A stretch of DNA of 64,000 nucleotides, from NCBI GenBank assembly GCA_900489925.1, contig UEHQ01000008.1, forward strand, positions 1 through 64,000, written 5' to 3'. A program made the translations under genes and the position numbers. The stretch's first letter is position 1; each line of letters begins with the position of its first letter. The notes beneath the pieces are model-generated. The model worked only from the letters and a program-made list of their open reading frames with translations, had not been told where the DNA came from and made no database searches. Source of the stretch: Hyphomicrobiales bacterium. GTDB taxonomy: Bacteria > Pseudomonadota > Alphaproteobacteria > Rhizobiales > Rhizobiaceae. This document shows, piece by piece, positions 59,466 to 64,000 of this stretch.

Positions 59466-60449
59466 ATGTTCGATGACCTCATGGGAGCCTACGGCAGCCG
59501 TTTCCTCCTTGCGGCCGGCGGTGTCGCCATCGCTCTTTTGCTTCTCGTCGCCATCCTGTGGATCATGCGCAATCGTGCGCCGTCGCCGTTTGTCCGGGGT
59601 GGCCGTAACCGCCAGCCTCGGCTGCAGGTGCTGGATGCCGCCGCCGTGGATGCACGCCGGCGCCTCGTTCTGGTGCGTCGCGACGACGTCGAGCATCTGG
59701 TGATGATCGGTGGACCGACCGATATCGTTATTGAAAGCCGTATCCTGCCCGCAGGTGCAGCCGCACAGGAACCCGTTCCTGCTCCCGCAGCGCAGCCCGC
59801 ACAGATTCCGGCAACGCCGTCACCCGCACGTCCCAAGGAACAGCCGGTGATGATCGCCGAAGCGCAACAGCCTGCCTCACCGGCAAACATCGCGACGATC
59901 CAGAGAGCACCCGTGCCGGAGCCGGTGCAGATCGCTCAGGCAGAAGCACCGCTGGCATTTCCGGCACCGCAGCCGCGCATTCCGATCGATACCGAGACCG
60001 AGCGAGCGCTTCGCCCGTCGCCAGTGGTCGAACCTCGCCCGCAGACGCAAACCTTTGCTCCGCCGAGCCCGGCGCCGATCGAAGCATCCGCGGCAGCCGA
60101 TATCCTGGACGCCGCGCGCCAGCGTGTCCTTCCACAGCAACGGATCGAGCCGCAGATAGCCACGCCGGTTCCGACGCAGCCTGCCCAGGTGGCGGATCTC
60201 GGAAACGCTGCACCAGCAAGCCAGCCGAGCGACTTCCAGCGTATCCTCGAAGACGAGATGACGAGCACGCTCGCCGCAGAGCGAATCGTTCGCGCGCCGA
60301 CCCCACCTGTCCGTCCGGCGCCGGCAGCACCTGCCACCAACATGCCACGCCGCGATCCCGAGATGGCACCGATTACCGGCGCCGATGCGGCTTTACAGAA
60401 CGAGGTCGCCAGAATCTTTGGCGAAATGAGCGTCAACCGCGACAAGTAA
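59466..60449 (+). CDS. FliO-like membrane protein with Pro/Ala-rich tail
   Basis: This 327-residue protein has a periplasmic start, one membrane helix (about 13-34, FLLAAGGVAIALLLLVAILWIM) and a short FliO-type cytoplasmic domain (about 50-95, RLQVLDAAAVDARRRLVLVR and DVEHLVMIGGPTDIVIESRI). A long Pro/Ala/Gln-rich disordered tail of about 230 residues follows. True FliO assists the flagellar export gate, but there are no flagellar genes in the window. It could be a paralogue with another membrane role. GAAGGAG precedes the ATG. It shares a divergent promoter region with cckA. Confidence 0.75.
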   Translation: MFDDLMGAYGSRFLLAAGGVAIALLLLVAILWIMRNRAPSPFVRGGRNRQPRLQVLDAAAVDARRRLVLVRRDDVEHLVMIGGPTDIVIESRILPAGAAAQEPVPAPAAQPAQIPATPSPARPKEQPVMIAEAQQPASPANIATIQRAPVPEPVQIAQAEAPLAFPAPQPRIPIDTETERALRPSPVVEPRPQTQTFAPPSPAPIEASAAADILDAARQRVLPQQRIEPQIATPVPTQPAQVADLGNAAPASQPSDFQRILEDEMTSTLAAERIVRAPTPPVRPAPAAPATNMPRRDPEMAPITGADAALQNEVARIFGEMSVNRDK

Positions 60450-60481
60450 GCGCTCTTCACGGCGGGGCGCCGCAACGAAAA

Positions 60482-60517
60482 AAGGCACTGCGATCGCCGC
60501 AGTGCCTTCAATTTTTT
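60482..60517. terminator. Bidirectional terminator between the FliO-like gene and dksA
   Basis: AAGGCACTGCG (60482-60492) pairs perfectly with CGCAGTGCCTT (60498-60508) around ATCGC. It is followed by CAATTTTTT on the plus strand and by an A/T-rich run on the minus strand. It serves two convergent genes. Confidence 0.85.
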
Positions 60518-60532
60518 ACCACCTACCTGGAC

Positions 60533-60952
60533 TTATTCGTCCCGATAGACCTTCTCGCGACGCTCGTGGCGCTCTTGCGCCTCGATCGACAGCGTTGCGA
60601 TCGGTCGTGCATCAAGACGCTTGAGGCCAATCGGCTCTCCCGTCTCTTCGCAGTATCCGTAAGTGCCGTCTTCTATACGCTGCAGGGCTGCATCGATCTT
60701 CGAGATCAGTTTTCTCTGTCGATCGCGAGCACGCAGCTCGATTGCCCGGTCCGTTTCCGAGGACGCTCGGTCCGCGAGATCGGGATGGTTTGCGCTTTCC
60801 TCGGCCAAATGATCGAGGGTTTCACGCGCCTCTCTGAGAATATCATTCTTCCAGGCAACCAATTTGGACCTGAAATAGGCCCTCTGGTTGCCATTCATGA
60901 ACTCTTCCTCTTCCGAGGGGACGTAGTTGCTAAGATCGATCTTCTCACTCAA
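60533..60952 (-). CDS. dksA: RNA polymerase-binding transcription factor DksA
   Basis: DksA enters the RNA polymerase secondary channel and, with ppGpp, adjusts rRNA and amino-acid promoters. The 139-residue protein has a long coiled coil whose tip carries the D-x-x-D-x-A motif (D58, D61, A63 in DLADRAS). The usual four-cysteine zinc finger is reduced to one cysteine, Cys101 in GYCEETGEPIGLKRLDARPI. Such a form is known in some alpha-proteobacteria. The start is TTG at 60952 with AGGAG eight bases upstream; the longer frame to 60973 lacks such support. Confidence 0.94.
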   Translation of the reverse strand: MSEKIDLSNYVPSEEEEFMNGNQRAYFRSKLVAWKNDILREARETLDHLAEESANHPDLADRASSETDRAIELRARDRQRKLISKIDAALQRIEDGTYGYCEETGEPIGLKRLDARPIATLSIEAQERHERREKVYRDE

Positions 60953-61034
60953 CGCGATTCTCCTGAAGAACATCTCATCTGGCGGCTGTATATCCCGACC
61001 GCCCCGGCAGATTCAAGCCCCATACGCTAGGTAA

Positions 61035-61052
61035 ACAGATTTTTAAATCTGT
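61035..61052. promoter_or_regulatory. Perfect inverted repeat upstream of dksA
   Basis: ACAGATTT (61035-61042), TT, AAATCTGT (61045-61052) forms an 18-base inverted repeat in an A/T-rich spacer, 83-100 bases before the dksA start and 170-190 bases before sixA. It looks like a regulator binding site and has no following T-run. Confidence 0.4.
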
Positions 61053-61225
61053 CACAATTTTAGGCTAAGAGGCTATTTTTCCATCATTATTCGACTTAAA
61101 TCATATTGTATGTCAATTCTACCGATACGATCGTCGGCTGCTTTGGCCCTAACCTTGAGCGGTAAGGTTGACGCGGAGCCTGCCCAACAGTTACTGAAAA
61201 AAGCTCATCGATCGGGGATTCTCCT

Positions 61226-61717
61226 ATGGCCGCAATCCTGCCTCCGCCTATCCGGATATTTCTCCTGCGACATGCGGAAGCCGCATGGGCCACATCCGGA
61301 CAGAACGATTTCGACCGACCCCTCAATGACAAGGGCTATGCCGATGCCGAACTGGTTGCCGACAAGGCCGCCGACAAGGGCTACCGGCCGGATCTCATTC
61401 TGAGTTCGACCGCCATACGCTGCCGCGAGACGACCGATGCGATGCACCGCGCGATGGGCGCGACCGTCGAAGTTCGCTTTGTCGATGCGCTCTACAACGC
61501 CTCCCCCGACACCTACCTCGAAATCCTCGACGCGCAGGAAGAGGCGAGCTCCGTCATGCTTGTCGGGCACAACCCGACCATGGAGCAGACGTTGGAAGCG
61601 CTGATCGGCCATGACGCGCTCCTGCGTGACCTGCCGACAGGCTTTCCGACAGCGGGCCTCGCCGTTCTCGATTATGTCAACGACGGCTGGAGCCTTGTCG
61701 ACTTCGTAATCGACTGA
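61226..61717 (+). CDS. Histidine phosphatase, SixA type
   Basis: This 163-residue phosphohistidine phosphatase-like protein is of the histidine phosphatase superfamily. The catalytic RHG-type motif is RHAEAAW with His16. A second His lies in the VMLVGHNPTMEQTLE segment. Small SixA proteins reverse histidine phosphorylation in phosphorelays or in the nitrogen phosphotransferase system. The nearby phosphorelay kinase CckA is suggestive but not evidence of a partnership. GGGGATT precedes the ATG. Confidence 0.88.
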   Translation: MAAILPPPIRIFLLRHAEAAWATSGQNDFDRPLNDKGYADAELVADKAADKGYRPDLILSSTAIRCRETTDAMHRAMGATVEVRFVDALYNASPDTYLEILDAQEEASSVMLVGHNPTMEQTLEALIGHDALLRDLPTGFPTAGLAVLDYVNDGWSLVDFVID

Positions 61718-61792
61718 CGTCGCCCTGCCGGCGTCTTTGCGTTTTACGCCCGGCTTCCTATATGGCGTTCCAGATCCAATCGGAATTCCGCC

Positions 61793-63268
61793 TTGCCGCC
61801 CAGTCTGACATCCTTCACCGACGACGCACGTATTGCTCTCGATACCTTGTCCGATCGAGCATCCGGCCTCATCAATCCGACCGTGCGCCTGGGGGTGACC
61901 GGCCTGTCGCGTGCCGGTAAAACGGTCTTCATTTCATCGCTTGTCCACAATCTGCTGCACGGTGGCCGCCTGCCGCTGTTCGAGGCGATGCAATCAGGGC
62001 GCATTTCAGGTGCGAGGCTCGAGCAGCAGCCCGATGACGCCGTTCCCCGCTTCCAATACGAGGACCATATTCGCGCACTGGTAAAGGACCGTATCTGGCC
62101 CGATTCCACCCGCGCCATATCGGAACTTCGGATCACGCTCGATTATCAGAGCGCCAGCGGCTGGAACCGCTTCTTCTCACCCGGGCGACTATCGATCGAC
62201 ATCGTCGACTACCCCGGCGAATGGCTGCTCGACCTGCCTCTGTTGGCGAAGGACTATCGCACCTTCAGCGAGGAGACGATCGCCCTTGCCCGGACGGGTA
62301 TCCGCGCGGAGCTATCCGGCAACTGGCTGGCACAGACGAGCACCACGGATATCAACGCCCCCGCCGACGAAATGCAGGCTCGCAACCTCGCGACCGCCTT
62401 TGCGGATTACCTCAAGGCCTGCAAGGCCGACGAACGCTCCTTGTCCACCCTTCCACCCGGACGCTTCCTGCTACCAGGAGATCTGGATGGCTCGCCTGCG
62501 CTGACCTTCGCGCCCTTGCAACTGCCCCTGGACGGAAAGCCGGAAAAAGGCTCGCTGTGGGCCATGATGGAGCGCCGCTACGAGGCCTATAAGTCCGTCG
62601 TCGTGAAACCCTTCTTCCGGGAACACTTCGCACGCCTCGACCGCCAGATCGTGCTCGTCGACGCGCTTCAGGCAATCAACCGCGGCCCGGAGGCAGTTCA
62701 GGATCTCGAACGGGCTCTCACGGATGTGCTCGCCTGTTTTCGACCAGGCAAGAATTCGATCCTTTCCTCCCTGCTTGGCCGGCGCATAGACCGCGTCCTC
62801 GTGGCAGCCACGAAGGCCGACCATCTGCACCATGAGAGCCACCACCGGCTCGACGCCCTCACCCGCCGCCTTGTCGACCGCGCCATTCAGCGCATCGGAA
62901 TGGCGGGAGCCGGGATCGACGTGATGGCGCTCGCCTCCGTGCGCGCGACGCGTGAGGCCACCGTCAAGCGTGATGGGCACGAACTCCCCGTCATTGTCGG
63001 CACGCCGATGGAAGGCGAAACCATCGCCGGCGAGCGCTTCGACGGTCTCAAGAAGACCGCGATATTTCCGGGAGATCTGCCAGAAGATCCCCAAAGCCTC
63101 TTCGAAAGCATTGAATCAGGCAGCGACAATGTCCAATTGCCGGATGTGAACGTCGTCCGTTTTCGTCCGCCGCAGCTGGAAGAAACAGGCGGCGGCATCA
63201 AGCTTTCGGTGCCGCATATCCGGCTCGATCGAGCCATGCAGTTCCTGTTCGGAGACCGCCTCGTATGA
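61793..63268 (+). CDS. ycjX: YcjX-family GTPase-like protein (DUF463)
   Basis: This 491-residue protein is of the YcjX/DUF463 family, a stress-related group with a P-loop. The nucleotide motif is GLSRAGKT at 37-44, followed by the RISGARLE and IDIVDYPGEWLLDLPLL segments, and a KAD-type motif in AATKADHLHHESHHRL. Its cellular job is not settled; in enterobacteria it is linked to the phage shock response with YcjF. It starts at TTG 61793. Its last codon overlaps the next gene by four bases (ATGA), as is usual for the ycjX-ycjF pair. Confidence 0.93.
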   Translation: MPPSLTSFTDDARIALDTLSDRASGLINPTVRLGVTGLSRAGKTVFISSLVHNLLHGGRLPLFEAMQSGRISGARLEQQPDDAVPRFQYEDHIRALVKDRIWPDSTRAISELRITLDYQSASGWNRFFSPGRLSIDIVDYPGEWLLDLPLLAKDYRTFSEETIALARTGIRAELSGNWLAQTSTTDINAPADEMQARNLATAFADYLKACKADERSLSTLPPGRFLLPGDLDGSPALTFAPLQLPLDGKPEKGSLWAMMERRYEAYKSVVVKPFFREHFARLDRQIVLVDALQAINRGPEAVQDLERALTDVLACFRPGKNSILSSLLGRRIDRVLVAATKADHLHHESHHRLDALTRRLVDRAIQRIGMAGAGIDVMALASVRATREATVKRDGHELPVIVGTPMEGETIAGERFDGLKKTAIFPGDLPEDPQSLFESIESGSDNVQLPDVNVVRFRPPQLEETGGGIKLSVPHIRLDRAMQFLFGDRLV

Positions 63269-64000
63269 TCAAGCCGCCATCGGAGAAGCCGCCACATGCG
63301 GGCCGTGTCCCCGCGGCATTTGCCTACGAGGAGGAAAAGGAACCGCAACGCACAGAAACCGCGCCCGCGCCACGGAAACCGGGAAGCTTCAGCGACCATG
63401 TCGTGCTGACTGCCGACGAAGACGACCCCTTCATCAATCCTGACAAGGATCTTCCCGCGGTTCCCATCGCGCTGCCCCGCAAGCGCCGCACCTCGTTCGG
63501 CAAGATTGCGCTCGGTGCCTTCGTCGTCCTGTTCTCGCTGGCATTCGGGCTCTGGACCGACAGTCTCATCCGCAACCTCTTCACCCGCGCGGACTGGCTC
63601 GGCTATACGGCCCTCGCAGCCCTCGCGATCGGCATCCTGGCGGTCATCGCGATCGTCGTGCGGGAAACCGCCGGCATGATGCGGCTTGCCGCCGTCCAGA
63701 CCATCAAGGCAGAAGCGGAAGCTGCCATTGTCGAGACCAAGCCCGCCAAGGCCCGCGCCCTTGTAAAGAGCCTCGAGGGCCTGCTCGCCGGCAAGCCGGA
63801 GACTGCCAAGGGGCGCGCGACGCTGAAGGCTGCCGAAAGTGACATCATCGACGCGCCGCATCTCCTGGCGCTGGCCGAGCGCGAATTGCTGGCGCCGCTC
63901 GACCGGCAGGCGCGCGGTTTGATCGTCAACGCATCGAAGCGCGTGTCGATCGTCACGGCCGTGAGCCCTCGTGCCATCGTCGATCTGCTCTACGTCCTTT
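63265..64000 (+). CDS. ycjF: YcjF-like membrane protein (TIGR01620), 3' end cut by the window
   Basis: This is the partner of YcjX: an inner-membrane protein with an N-terminal Pro/Glu-rich cytosolic stretch and two membrane helices (about 76-95, IALGAFVVLFSLAFGLW, and 112-132, GYTALAALAIGILAVIAIVV). The beginning of the conserved cytosolic domain (about 133 on, with RARALVKSLEGLLAGKPE-like pattern) is visible. The gene starts with ATG at 63265, overlapping ycjX by four bases, and runs past 64000, so its C-terminus is missing here. Confidence 0.88.
   Translation, partial: MIKPPSEKPPHAGRVPAAFAYEEEKEPQRTETAPAPRKPGSFSDHVVLTADEDDPFINPDKDLPAVPIALPRKRRTSFGKIALGAFVVLFSLAFGLWTDSLIRNLFTRADWLGYTALAALAIGILAVIAIVVRETAGMMRLAAVQTIKAEAEAAIVETKPAKARALVKSLEGLLAGKPETAKGRATLKAAESDIIDAPHLLALAERELLAPLDRQARGLIVNASKRVSIVTAVSPRAIVDLLYVL

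Overview
The window is a gene-dense, high-GC stretch of what looks like a Rhizobiaceae chromosome (Sinorhizobium/Ensifer, Rhizobium or a close relative). The main evidence is the gene order. It has purC-purS-purQ, purL-bolA-grxD, stand-alone rpsD, icd, alaS, recA, cckA, a FliO-like gene and dksA in one neighbourhood. It also has a single-cysteine DksA, a eukaryotic-type NADP isocitrate dehydrogenase and several promoters close to the rhizobial sigma-70 form CTTGAC-N17-CTATAT. I see no rRNA, tRNA, insertion sequence, prophage or CRISPR array. Both ends cut through genes: a Bcp-type peroxiredoxin on the left and a YcjF-like membrane protein on the right.

Region 1 (1-10.2 kb) holds a peroxiredoxin tail, a ferritin-like DUF455 protein, an M23 peptidase, a DEAD-box RNA helicase and a Nudix hydrolase. 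A tight minus-strand operon of seven genes follows (10206 down to 4511): flavin reductase, MoxR-type AAA+ ATPase, CoxE-like VWA protein, XdhC N-terminal-type protein, XdhC Rossmann-type protein, a MoeA-like/nucleotidyltransferase fusion and a TfoX-like protein. This is a maturation set for molybdenum-cofactor hydroxylases, but the enzyme it would mature is not in the window.

Region 2 (10.2-33.2 kb) is mostly purine synthesis (purB, purC, purS, purQ, purL) with interleaved genes: an ABC-type binding protein, rpe, small membrane proteins, a glycosyltransferase, a PAS-GGDEF-EAL protein, a MocR-type regulator divergent from a DUF1127 protein, and a PagL-like lipid A deacylase. BolA and the monothiol glutaredoxin Grx4, which usually act together in iron-sulfur metabolism, lie 2 kb apart. 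Two adjacent Bcr/CflA transporters close the region.

Region 3 (33.2-46.4 kb) starts with two small unknown genes with hairpins between them. It continues on the minus strand with an inositol-monophosphatase-family enzyme, ttcA, glsA, rpsD, an alkaline phosphatase with a candidate Pho box, a HerA-like ATPase, an MFS transporter, murI, a TrmJ-like methyltransferase, a FUSC transporter and a secreted protein.

Region 4 (46.4-64 kb) is housekeeping and cell-cycle: icd, a GNAT protein, a GST, an AraC/GyrI regulator, alaS, recA with an overlapping LexA-type operator, a pseudouridine catabolism pair (psuK-psuG), cckA, a FliO-like protein, dksA, a SixA-type phosphatase and the ycjX-ycjF pair. Most of the window is ordinary core genome. 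The points most worth following are the Mo-hydroxylase maturation operon without its enzyme, the structured purS-purQ spacer, the MocR/DUF1127 operator, and the small genes with hairpins at 33.3-33.9 kb.
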